A stretch of DNA of 64,000 nucleotides. It comes from Bacteroidota bacterium (GTDB taxonomy: Bacteria; Bacteroidota; Bacteroidia; JACPRZ01). This document shows, one piece after another, positions 33,352 through 41,326 of this stretch. The first letter of the stretch is position 1. Every line of letters begins with the position of its first letter. Location of the stretch: NCBI GenBank assembly GCA_016193485.1, contig JACPRZ010000064.1:1-64000 (forward strand). Reading direction: 5' to 3'. A program made the position numbers and the translations under genes. The notes under the pieces were generated by a model. The model was given only the letters and a program-made list of their open reading frames with translations. It was not told where the DNA came from and did no database searches.

Positions 33352-34869
33352 TTACATAAGTGCGACTTCGCTTTTCTTTTTGTGATGATGTTTTTTGTGT
33401 TTCGTTCCTGTTAAAGTTTTTTGTGGCGAGGTTTCCTCTTTCTTTCCACCGAGCATTCTGTAACCCGCATAGAGCAATCCCAATCCGCCTGCACCCCACA
33501 GTGTCGGCTTGAGCCATTTTTTATTCTTATCCCAGAAGCCCTCTTTTTTGGAATCGTCCTCTCCACCTGATGAATCGCCTCCTGAAGATTTTTCGTTGGA
33601 AGTATCTTTGGATGAGTCCATTTCCATTTTTGAAATCTCCTCTTTGTTCTTTTCAATTTCCGCAGGGAGATTTTTTTCATCGCCTTCCCCTTCGGTATTT
33701 TCAAAGTCCTCCGTTCCTTTTTCTTTTTTAGGAAAAATGTTGCCAATACTTTTCAGCAGACCTGCGATGGCGGCAATGGCTCCCGATGCTGCGGTGATGG
33801 AGGCGGCTGTTACCGGCTCTCCGAGTTCCCCAAGTCCCTCAGTATTTTCGGAATTAAAAATTTCATGTCCGAGAAGTTGCGGAAGCGGTGTGGCTTCGTT
33901 CATATCGTTGAAATCATAATCCGAATCACTGTAACCGGGTCCACTTACATCTTTATTTTTGTTTCCTCTTCCGGTGAGAATCGCTTTCTTCAGATTTTCG
34001 GGTTTGCCTCCGGCTCCGTAAAAGATTTTCTCCAACTTTTCCCGGATGGTTTTCAACTTCTGAAATTTTCCGATGTCAACTCCCCGCTTTTTCGCTTCTT
34101 CATCGGAGAGGTATGCGTACTTCAGTCGCTGCGCCACCTTAAAAATGTTGAGTTTCATCGCAGCGAGAACTCCGTTGCGCAGAAGAACCGTTGCAGGATT
34201 GGCGCGGTTGGCGGTATGCACCGCTTTTTTGAAGAATTCTTTTACCTTGCCTTTACCTTTTTCTTTTTTTCTTTTGCCCAGTTCTTCCGTCTCGTTGAAG
34301 AATTGGGCGCCATCGTTGATTCCGCTTAAGTATTGTAAGTCCATTGTTGTGTCTTTTATTTCGGTGTATGGTTCTTCATAGTTGAAATAATCCACCACGC
34401 AGTCAATCGTGATGTGTCTTCCGTTTGCTTTGGGAACGACCGGGTATATGTGCTGGAAAAAATCTTTCTTATACCTTGCGATGCGAAGCCGGTGCGGTAT
34501 TTTCAGATTCGTCAGTATGCTGCTGATGAATACCGTGTAGCAGTCGCAATCCACACCCCGGTGGCGGTCGTTCCATGTCCGTGCAGGGCTCCTGATTTGC
34601 TCTTTTCCTTCATCATCTTTTTCGTAGCGGATATGGTTATAGACAAAGTCCCAAATCTTTTTGCAGGTTTCGCTTAGTGAATTTCCTCTCAACTCGTATG
34701 CAATTTTCTTTGTCTGCGGAAGCGTTTCCCTCACCACCTTCGGAATGAATTTTACCGTGTCGGAAACAGTCGCGCCTTTTTTCACTGTCTCGTCATTGAG
34801 ATTGGCGACAGGAAAGAGGGAGTCGTACTGCTCTCCGCCATTAATATTTCTATGTGATTTCGCTTCCAT
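33352..34869 (-). CDS. Transglutaminase-like cysteine protease/peptidase-type protein
   Basis: 505 residues. Residues ~40-160 are a transglutaminase-like domain with catalytic Cys in RGVDCDCYTVF and a downstream His and Asp (GRHITIDCVVD). The middle is K-rich helical, followed by a Gly/Ala hydrophobic stretch (AASITAASGAIAAIAGLL), a long Glu/Ser/Asp-rich linker, a TM-like segment (LWGAGGLGLLYAGYRML) and a basic Lys/His tail. Likely a virion-associated processing or entry enzyme. Ends 61 bp before the next gene; a repeat lies upstream of its start. Confidence 0.65.
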   Translation of the reverse strand: MEAKSHRNINGGEQYDSLFPVANLNDETVKKGATVSDTVKFIPKVVRETLPQTKKIAYELRGNSLSETCKKIWDFVYNHIRYEKDDEGKEQIRSPARTWNDRHRGVDCDCYTVFISSILTNLKIPHRLRIARYKKDFFQHIYPVVPKANGRHITIDCVVDYFNYEEPYTEIKDTTMDLQYLSGINDGAQFFNETEELGKRKKEKGKGKVKEFFKKAVHTANRANPATVLLRNGVLAAMKLNIFKVAQRLKYAYLSDEEAKKRGVDIGKFQKLKTIREKLEKIFYGAGGKPENLKKAILTGRGNKNKDVSGPGYSDSDYDFNDMNEATPLPQLLGHEIFNSENTEGLGELGEPVTAASITAASGAIAAIAGLLKSIGNIFPKKEKGTEDFENTEGEGDEKNLPAEIEKNKEEISKMEMDSSKDTSNEKSSGGDSSGGEDDSKKEGFWDKNKKWLKPTLWGAGGLGLLYAGYRMLGGKKEETSPQKTLTGTKHKKHHHKKKSEVALM

Positions 34870-34906
34870 AAGCCCCTCCTAAATCCTCCCCAAAGGGGAG
34901 GACTTT
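34866..34906. repeat. Palindromic repeat upstream of the transglutaminase-like gene
   Basis: CCTCCCC-aaa-GGGGAGG with cctaaat and gactttttat flanks; nearly the same unit is translated in frame at 26121-26157. Confidence 0.65.
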
Positions 34907-35386
34907 TTATTTTTTTAGTATTAGTTCTTCAATTTTTTCGTAAGGAATTTTCTTCCATCCCAAATCAATCGTGGTGGTGGTTTTGGAATTCATCTTTATT
35001 GATTCTCCGTTCACCAGCGACTTGAGCATTCCCGCGCTTGCGGAGAAAATATTCCTCATTGGTATTTCAATCATTATTTTTTCGGCAATCGCTTCACTGA
35101 ATGCGGGAATCTCAATGTCCCTGTCCACCACTTGTGAACTGCCTACCGTAACATCCTTGTAGATGAGTTTCACAAATGGAAATTTGATTTTCAGTTTTGT
35201 CTTTGTCGGGTTTTTCAACTGCACATCCACGCGAATCACCAATCCTTTTAAATCCAATTTGTGAATATTGATATGATTGACTGATTCCAACTCTGCGCTT
35301 GTTTTCCGCAAACCGCTGAAATAGTTCCATGCAGCGATGGCTCCTGTTCCCACTCCGATTGTTATTAAAATGTTCCTGAGTTTCAT
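34907..35386 (-). CDS. LEA14-like (LEA_2) domain membrane protein
   Basis: 159 residues: an N-terminal TM (NILITIGVGTGAIAAWNYF) then a LEA_2/WHy-type beta-sandwich (LDLKGLVIRVDVQLKNPTKTKLKIKFPFVKLIY, SEAIAEKIMIEI). The fold is used in water-stress proteins and some virion proteins. Overlaps the next gene by 4 bp. Could be a capsid- or membrane-associated protein of the element. Confidence 0.6.
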   Translation of the reverse strand: MKLRNILITIGVGTGAIAAWNYFSGLRKTSAELESVNHINIHKLDLKGLVIRVDVQLKNPTKTKLKIKFPFVKLIYKDVTVGSSQVVDRDIEIPAFSEAIAEKIMIEIPMRNIFSASAGMLKSLVNGESIKMNSKTTTTIDLGWKKIPYEKIEELILKK

Positions 35387-35583
35387 TTTTGCCTGCGGTT
35401 TTTAATTCTGTCACTCACATAATCGCTGGCGATTTTGAAAGTCATCCAAATCAAACCACCGATAGCAGCTTTGAGGGCGTACTCGGCTAAACTTGAAAAG
35501 TCAAGGTTTGCAAAGAGTATTGCCCCCGTTAAGAAAATGCTCGTGCTGCTATCGCTGGTTGTTGTATGATTTTTTATTTCCAT
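35383..35583 (-). CDS. Small membrane protein (holin-like)
   Basis: 66 residues from ATG 35583 (MEIKNHTTTSDSSTS), with two hydrophobic stretches (IFLTGAILFANLDF and YALKAAIGGLIWMTFKIA) and a basic tail. A longer frame to 35676 begins in the upstream gap. Could be a second holin or a membrane-virion component. Confidence 0.5.
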   Translation of the reverse strand: MEIKNHTTTSDSSTSIFLTGAILFANLDFSSLAEYALKAAIGGLIWMTFKIASDYVSDRIKNRRQK

Positions 35584-35701
35584 TTTTTCAATTATGCCAC
35601 AAAGAAAATTCAATGGTTTGACTTCATTTCCCTTTCGGGAATTATCGGGAACTTTCGGGATACGAAAGGTTCTCAAAGGCGCTCAAAGGCACCGTAAAAA
35701 A

Positions 35702-35929
35702 TCATTTTTCGGTGTATATTCCCGGAATTCCGAGATTCTCAAGAATGATTTTCACCTGCTTTATCGTGTAAATTCTCCCGCGCAGAGGACCGAGTTCTTT
35801 CTGAAACGCTTTTTTCCAACTCGCAAAAGTTTTTTTTGTTACCCCATAGAGCAGGGCGAGTTCTTTCGGTGTCATCGGCTTGAGTTGTATTTTTGGCTCC
35901 TGATTTTTGTTTTCGTTTTCTTTTGACAT
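35702..35929 (-). CDS. Small HTH protein
   Basis: 75 residues with a winged-helix-like segment (MTPKELALLYGVTKKTFASWKKAF ... RIYTIKQVKIILENLGIPG). The same motif recurs in the gene at 42987-43235 (YTKKELAGLYGISPRSFCTWF ... KYFTVNQVRLIVEKLGLPG), so this is a repeated small regulator, one copy in each of the two blocks. DNA-binding role inferred. Confidence 0.6.
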   Translation of the reverse strand: MSKENENKNQEPKIQLKPMTPKELALLYGVTKKTFASWKKAFQKELGPLRGRIYTIKQVKIILENLGIPGIYTEK

Positions 35930-35934
35930 AGGAA

Positions 35935-36429
35935 TTATTTTTTAATGGTGTATGCTGTGAAATGATAATGTCCGTAAATGGGATTGAATGAAATGATAAT
36001 AGCACCGGGATGTGTGATTGTCAACTCCTGTCTTTTGCGCTTTTCCATATTCTCTTTGTACCACCGTTTTGTCCCGGCAAAACCTTTCGGGTTCATTTTA
36101 TTAAGCCAGATGCAGGGATGCGGAATATACCGGTGAGGAAATCTGCTCGCGTATTTTTTTGCAAGAAGAATGCGCTCGCAGTATGCCGTGAAATATTTAT
36201 GCGCTGCTGCCGTAAATTTTTCCGCAGGAATGTTTTCGTAATATTCCTGAATGTAGAGTTTGGAGAGTTCGGTCTCCGCTTTGCTGAAGGGATGTCTGCT
36301 CCATAGCATTGTGTGGGCGAAATCCCATGTTGCATCGGTAAGTAATCGTATTGCTGCGGGATGCACGATTGATTTTGCTTTGCCTGCCGTAGCTTTAGCG
36401 AAGGCAGGATTGTTCTGATTTGTTTTCAT
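35935..36429 (-). CDS. Phage-type protein with PHPCIWLN motif, first gene of the block
   Basis: 164 residues from ATG 36429. C-terminal RYIPHPCIWLNKMNPKGFAGTKRWYK resembles the short segment found at the end of some phage replication proteins (pHPatWLN...W). A palindromic repeat adds NPAFAKATAGKA near the N-terminus. Lies directly downstream of the 20-bp repeat array, with only ~80 bp in between, so it may bind or be controlled by it. Replication role is inference. Confidence 0.55.
   Translation of the reverse strand: MKTNQNNPAFAKATAGKAKSIVHPAAIRLLTDATWDFAHTMLWSRHPFSKAETELSKLYIQEYYENIPAEKFTAAAHKYFTAYCERILLAKKYASRFPHRYIPHPCIWLNKMNPKGFAGTKRWYKENMEKRKRQELTITHPGAIIISFNPIYGHYHFTAYTIKK
36381..36410. 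repeat. Palindromic repeat translated as PAFAKATAGKA
   Basis: TGCCTGCC...GGCAGG palindrome within the coding frame of the gene that starts at 36429. The peptide AFAKATAGK is a recurring by-product of this repeat in Bacteroidota. Confidence 0.7.
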
Positions 36430-36471
36430 ATTGTACCGTTTTTTTCGTAGTGATAAAATGAAATGAAGGCA

Positions 36472-36479
36472 CAAAGGTG
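36472..36479 (-). promoter_or_regulatory. Possible -7 box of the minus-strand block
   Basis: CACCTTTG on the minus strand, one mismatch from TAnnTTTG, 43 nt upstream of the start at 36429 and ~30 bp from the repeat array. Confidence 0.35.
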
Positions 36480-36508
36480 GGGCGGGGAAAAATGGTGCTT
36501 TCCGCTAA

Positions 36509-36668
36509 ACAGTCCAAACTGTATGCGGATGGTTCAGATGGTATTCAGATTGTCCTGATGGTATGCAGATTGTCCAAAGTGTATCTGGATTGTCCAAACT
36601 GCACTTAGATGGTTCAAAGTGTAGATAAATGGTCGGAAGGGTATCGAATTGTCGCTAACTGCACCTGT
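36509..36668. repeat. Eight tandem 20-bp repeats (iteron-like)
   Basis: Contiguous 20-bp units beginning at 36509, 36529, 36549, 36569, 36589, 36609, 36629 and 36649 (the last shifted by one base). Core consensus about GTCCAAACTGTAT, with variable positions; the AT at the start and G-rich end of most units keep phase exactly. No spacers between units, so not a CRISPR. Candidate binding sites for a replication initiator or repressor of the element. The remaining 36669-36847 shows no gene or other structure. Confidence 0.7.
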
Positions 36669-36847
36669 CAGGGTGTCAGAATTTTGGAGGAGTTAGAAAA
36701 AGGGAGAAAATAAAGATGTAATGGATGGATATTCGACTATAAATAGAGATAAATGGGAAAAATGAAGGTTAAATAGCAATTGGGTCTTCAACAATTGGAA
36801 ATATTTCTGACTGGAGGTAGGTTTGAAAATTCGTTTTCTGTATGAAG

Positions 36848-37459
36848 TTATTTATTTTCGTGTGTTTCATAAAGATGATTGCCATTTTCATCGTAAAATG
36901 AACAATCTTTTCCAATGTATTTTAATGCTTTTATCTCCAAAACAATATTTTCTGGTTGATTCTTGTCTTCTCTGCTAAATGGTTTATATTGATTTCTGCA
37001 AAAACTTTTAACCTTACCATTCTCATAATAGGTGATTTTCTCACTACCTGTATCTATTGAAGATATTTCTTTGCTTCTGAAATATTCTGTTGTAATCATC
37101 GGTGTACCTTCAATGTTGGTTACAGTTAATTTTAAACCACCTGACTCGTAGTATTCATAATAGATAATAGAGCCATAATGAAAATGCATATGCCTTTCGC
37201 TCTTCAAATTTCCGTTCCTAAAATATTTTTTATGTACACCAGATATTTTTCCATTTTTTACATGAAATTCTTCGCATAGATTTGTTAGTAATTCATCATA
37301 AAATAGCATCCAGTGTCCATCCTTTTTAATTTTTAAAGTGTATGTAGTGTCTTCTTTTACATAGGTGGCTATCTTGTTAGTATCACCAACCCATACTTTA
37401 TGGACTTTAGCATTTCCGATAAATGGAATGAAGCAAATTATTGTAAGAATAATTTTCAT
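36848..37459 (-). CDS. Secreted MORN-type repeat protein (candidate partner/antitoxin of the RHS protein)
   Basis: 203 residues with a signal peptide (MKIILTIICFIPFIGNA). Short repeats of the form NGKISGVHKKYFRNGNLKSER and YENGKVKSF, YDENGNHLYE belong to the toxin-antitoxin-linked YwqK/MORN repeat family. Lies 2 bp after the RHS-core gene, so co-translated. An immunity-like partner is plausible, but both have signal peptides and no toxin fold is recognised, so this is only a hypothesis. Confidence 0.55.
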   Translation of the reverse strand: MKIILTIICFIPFIGNAKVHKVWVGDTNKIATYVKEDTTYTLKIKKDGHWMLFYDELLTNLCEEFHVKNGKISGVHKKYFRNGNLKSERHMHFHYGSIIYYEYYESGGLKLTVTNIEGTPMITTEYFRSKEISSIDTGSEKITYYENGKVKSFCRNQYKPFSREDKNQPENIVLEIKALKYIGKDCSFYDENGNHLYETHENK

Positions 37460-37461
37460 TG

Positions 37462-39630
37462 TTATTCAAAACTTGGTTTTGATGTCCGTAATTCTTCTTT
37501 TGCTTTGAGATTGGTTGTTGGGTTCGTTGAAGCGGCTTTACTTCCTGCCACTAACCATCTTAGAAAACCTTGTGATTGTTCCCTATTTAATGAAGTGTTT
37601 GAAATTTTGAAATCATTTGAAATGGTATATCCTTCACGATTTGTGTTTGCTGTGTATGTGCCGCTAATATCTTCTGTGGAAACTGCGGTGTAACTTGCAG
37701 CATTACTTCCAACTGTTGAAGGTGATACAGTAGAAGTAGCGCCACCTTGAAGGTCAACAACGCTTGGGTTTTGTGGTTGTCCAGTACCACTGTTTAAAAA
37801 ATCAAACACATAATTTCCTACTTGGGTTGCTGCATCGCCTCTATCAAGTGATTTAGCAGTTTCATCTTCGAGAGCATCCACAAAGTTTATATTTTCGTTA
37901 TTAATCGCTTCAGCTAATTGATAAGCTAATTGTCTTGTTTCTTCATCATCTATATTTTTAATAGCAGATTTAAATTCCTTTGATTGTGTGTCTATAGAAG
38001 AATAAGAACGCAATTTGGAATATCTATTTTTGAAAGTATATGCGTTTTGAAAAACGCCAGCCACTTCTTCACCAAAAGTTTGAGTTAATGCTAATTGGAA
38101 GATGGCATTTGCTCTAGCATTTGCGGGAACAACCTCTCTTCCATCAATATCAATGTAAATAATAGGGTTGTTCTGAAAAGCAGAATATGGTGACCATTGT
38201 GGATACTTATGTGAGAGTGGGTCAACACTGGTAAAAATCCCCAACCTCGCATCATACATTCTCGCTCCAAAGTCATACGCAAACGCAACAGGGTCAATCA
38301 AAAATCCGGTTTTACTCGCTGTATCAATGGTGGTAATTTTCTTTGTTCCGGTTTTAAAAGTAATATGCCCGTAGTTTTCCTGTTCTTTTTGCTCGAATAC
38401 TTCCGGAAATGCACCATGTGAAAGTGTCCAGTATTGTGCATCATTGGGGTCTTTGGGTTTTACGGTGGTAAACGGGCTTGGATTTTTATTTACGCGGATG
38501 CTGCCGTTATCTTCATTACGGAATCCGTCCAGTACCATTTGCTGCATATCCATTGGCATTTGCCGGTAACCCAACTGATACAGTAACGCAAGGTGTTTTT
38601 CTAAACTGGAAACCGTTTTGGAAATTTTCGGGTCTTGTTTCAGACGATTGATATCGCTGACCTTATTTTTTGTTGCATAGTTTGTAACTCTTGCATCAAG
38701 CACCTGCTGTTTTAAAAGAAGAGCGTTTAAGTTCAGTGAATCGTGCTTTAACACAAGTTCCGCACATCTTAAAATAAATTCATCTTCTTTGGTCTGGAAT
38801 TTATGCTCGTAACTTTTTGCAAGATTTACTAAACATAAACCAATGGATTGTTTTTTATCATAAGTTCTTAAAGCAATTCCGCTTTTGATGGCATCACTGG
38901 GAGTATAAGTAAGAACCTGTATTAATCCATCTCCCGGATGCCCTGCTGTTGCCAACTCCACATTGTAATAATCCCCCTTATGGTCTTGGTGCTGAATGTA
39001 AATATGCTGCGGTGCAGTGCAAATCCTCGCTTCGGAATTAAGGCGGTCAGATAATATTTTAAACAAGCCCGTTAATGCAAAACAGTTTCCTTTTTGTTCT
39101 TTGGAAACAAGCAGATTTATTACCTGTGAGTTTGACCAGTCCTTCATTCCGAAAGGGTCATGTGTGGCATAAGAAAAAGGAAGGTGATATACGGGGAAAA
39201 GAATTGTCGTGTCGGTGAGGTATGTAAAAATAGCCCAGTTGGTAAGCGCTTTCCGGTATAGTTCCTTTTTTTCTTTTGGAAGATAGCGTATATCATCCAT
39301 CTTGAACCTGCCATTAGCATTTACTTTTGCATTAAAATCTATGCTGTCGCTTTTGTCGTTGGCTTCTATTAGTTTTTTTACGCAGTACAAATGAATATCA
39401 ATGCTTTTCTGAAAATTCTCATAAGAAAATTTATTGTTGTGGTAAGCATTTTCACTGATGAATACCGCTTGCTCAAAGTTTGGAGGGAGTTTTTCCTCCA
39501 ATATTTCTTTGAGATTATTAAAGGCGTTCTCAAAATAGATTTTTGAACTGTCTGATTTTTCCGTTCCGTAGAGAAGTGAATTTGCTGCAATAAGCAGTAA
39601 ACTGAATAGTATGGTTATTTTTTGTTTCAT
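37462..39630 (-). CDS. Secreted transglutaminase-like/RHS-core protein
   Basis: 722 residues: signal peptide (ILFSLLLIAANSLLYG), then a domain with catalytic-type Cys in KEQKGNCFALTGL and His in APQHIYIQHQDH (transglutaminase-like), helical repeats, and at ~residues 455-505 the RHS-associated core (YDFGARMYDARLGIFTSVDPL, KYPQWSPYSAFQNNPI, DIDGREV). After the core ~220 variable residues follow, which by analogy with RHS and polymorphic toxins would be the effector end. No nuclease, ADP-ribosyl or other toxin fold is recognised. Unlike classical RHS proteins it lacks YD repeats. Confidence 0.7.
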   Translation of the reverse strand: MKQKITILFSLLLIAANSLLYGTEKSDSSKIYFENAFNNLKEILEEKLPPNFEQAVFISENAYHNNKFSYENFQKSIDIHLYCVKKLIEANDKSDSIDFNAKVNANGRFKMDDIRYLPKEKKELYRKALTNWAIFTYLTDTTILFPVYHLPFSYATHDPFGMKDWSNSQVINLLVSKEQKGNCFALTGLFKILSDRLNSEARICTAPQHIYIQHQDHKGDYYNVELATAGHPGDGLIQVLTYTPSDAIKSGIALRTYDKKQSIGLCLVNLAKSYEHKFQTKEDEFILRCAELVLKHDSLNLNALLLKQQVLDARVTNYATKNKVSDINRLKQDPKISKTVSSLEKHLALLYQLGYRQMPMDMQQMVLDGFRNEDNGSIRVNKNPSPFTTVKPKDPNDAQYWTLSHGAFPEVFEQKEQENYGHITFKTGTKKITTIDTASKTGFLIDPVAFAYDFGARMYDARLGIFTSVDPLSHKYPQWSPYSAFQNNPIIYIDIDGREVVPANARANAIFQLALTQTFGEEVAGVFQNAYTFKNRYSKLRSYSSIDTQSKEFKSAIKNIDDEETRQLAYQLAEAINNENINFVDALEDETAKSLDRGDAATQVGNYVFDFLNSGTGQPQNPSVVDLQGGATSTVSPSTVGSNAASYTAVSTEDISGTYTANTNREGYTISNDFKISNTSLNREQSQGFLRWLVAGSKAASTNPTTNLKAKEELRTSKPSFE

Positions 39631-39642
39631 AGCGTTGTATTT

Positions 39643-41235
39643 TTATTTGTTGAAGAATAAATTTTTTCTGGACTTGGCATCAATCTTTTTTGCGATTTGC
39701 AATTTTCCTTTGTAATCATAATATTCCAGTATGTGAATATACTCGCTTTCGGGAAAATCCTGTATTCCCAGCTTGCTGATTTTCTCCATGTAGCTCCGGT
39801 AATTGTTGTATGCTTCCAGTACATCAGGATATTTCTCTATATCATTTATGTCGCGGATTCCTTTTTCCTCAATTTTGTTATTGAAGGCATCAGCATATAA
39901 CCGTTTATGCAAATAATCGTTTGCCGTGTTGATGAAATCCTGATTGGGAAAGTAAGGAGTAGCAATGTCCATACATTCTCTGATAAATGTTTTGTCCGAC
40001 AACCAATGCTCCAAAGTAAAATTTACTGCCAAATCAAATAACACAGATGCCACTACTTGTTTTTTGCTCAAACTGTTGATGTATATTTCATTTTTCTGTG
40101 CGGTAGCCATTACCGGAAGGGTTTGCAGGTAAAACGGGTCGGGCAAAAAACGGTCAACAGTGGTTTCGTAATTCACAACAGTTCCCTTATTGTTTTTATA
40201 CTGGACAAATGAATGTACCGGGTTGTAGGCAAGATGCGCTTCCACTCCGAGGGCTTCGGCTAAAATCAAGTAGGTAACCGGAAATGTGTGACACTGTCCG
40301 CTTCCGGTAGCCAGTGTTTTGGTTATAAAATAATTCTTCCTATCCTTGCCGGAAGTTACATCAAGATAGTCATAATAATAGGGCGAATGTCCTTCTTTTT
40401 GCAGTGGTTGTATTTTTTCCATGCTGTTTTTCCCAATGAACAGCGAGTCGGATAAAAATTTCTGAATGCCGAGATGCTTCGCTTCGGGATCGTTCTGGTT
40501 GTACCCATTTTCTGCAAGCCACTTCATAATGAATTCGGCATTTTCTTTAATCAGCTTGTTGTATTCGCCATAAGTCAGTTGTAAATTTCCGTAAGCAGAT
40601 TCAGCAAGGAAATAAGCGTCCTTTATAGACAATGCTCTTTTCCCTTCCACCATTTCTTTAATAATGTTCTTGGCTTTTATATAGTTGGGAAGGTCGTTCA
40701 GATATTGGGCAGAACTGTAGTACTGAGCATCACCGACTACTGAGCTGTTGTATTGTGATTCCCGTAGCAGGTCAACCATTTCTCTTTCCCTCTGAAAAGC
40801 GAGGTTAGTAAAACCATTACTGCTATTTGGCGTTTGGTATGCAGGGTCCTTTCGCAATTGCTCCATTTGATATTCTTGTACAATTTGCTGATTCTTTTTC
40901 GGGTCAAGCCCTGTCCCATAATAAGGTACGCGACTGTTTGATTGATTAATAATGTCCTGTGCAGTTGGAACTCTCGGGTAATTTGGTGCAGGATTTTGCG
41001 GGAGGTTTTGCTGATTGTAGTTGTTGTTTTGTGACGGGTAACTCCATCCCGGTGCTATCGGTTGAAACCCGCTCGCGGTCGGTATCTGGGGTTGCGGTAG
41101 TTGTGCAAAAATGTCATCTGTAAACGGAATTACCGTCAAGCACACTATAGTCCATAATGTAAGAGTGGTAAGTGAAATTTTTTTGCTCAGATTGCGGATT
41201 ATTTCTGAAGCAGGATGATTTTGATTATTTTTCAC
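39643..41235 (-). CDS. Secreted transglutaminase-like protein
   Basis: 530 residues with a TM-like leader (LTTLTLWTIVCLTVIPFTDDIFA), a Pro/Gln/Asn-rich stretch (~residues 45-110), and a transglutaminase-like centre: Cys in GSGQCHTFPVTYLILAEALG, His in YNPVHSFVQYKN, then NYETT. Same architecture type as the front half of the neighbouring RHS protein, 12 bp downstream. The two seem to form one operon, with the promoter at 41274-41281. Substrate unknown: crosslinking or proteolysis are both possible for this fold. Confidence 0.7.
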   Translation of the reverse strand: MKNNQNHPASEIIRNLSKKISLTTLTLWTIVCLTVIPFTDDIFAQLPQPQIPTASGFQPIAPGWSYPSQNNNYNQQNLPQNPAPNYPRVPTAQDIINQSNSRVPYYGTGLDPKKNQQIVQEYQMEQLRKDPAYQTPNSSNGFTNLAFQREREMVDLLRESQYNSSVVGDAQYYSSAQYLNDLPNYIKAKNIIKEMVEGKRALSIKDAYFLAESAYGNLQLTYGEYNKLIKENAEFIMKWLAENGYNQNDPEAKHLGIQKFLSDSLFIGKNSMEKIQPLQKEGHSPYYYDYLDVTSGKDRKNYFITKTLATGSGQCHTFPVTYLILAEALGVEAHLAYNPVHSFVQYKNNKGTVVNYETTVDRFLPDPFYLQTLPVMATAQKNEIYINSLSKKQVVASVLFDLAVNFTLEHWLSDKTFIRECMDIATPYFPNQDFINTANDYLHKRLYADAFNNKIEEKGIRDINDIEKYPDVLEAYNNYRSYMEKISKLGIQDFPESEYIHILEYYDYKGKLQIAKKIDAKSRKNLFFNK

Positions 41236-41273
41236 AGGTGGAATATGTAAATCAGAAGGTGCCTAATTGTCCC

Positions 41274-41281
41274 CAAAGATA
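41274..41281 (-). promoter_or_regulatory. -7 box for the transglutaminase/RHS operon
   Basis: TATCTTTG on the minus strand (perfect TAnnTTTG), 39 nt before the start at 41235. Confidence 0.5.
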
Positions 41282-41326
41282 CAAATTACGCAAGTTTCAC
41301 AATCTCCCAGCAAAAATAACGATGAA

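Noticed and set aside
18284..36480. Ordinary tailed prophage or conjugative transposon
   Set aside because: No terminase, portal, tail tube, tape measure, relaxase or Tra protein was seen on reading all frames listed.
36509..36668. CRISPR array
   Set aside because: Units are contiguous 20-mers with no spacers and gradual variation, and no cas gene is near. An iteron array fits better.
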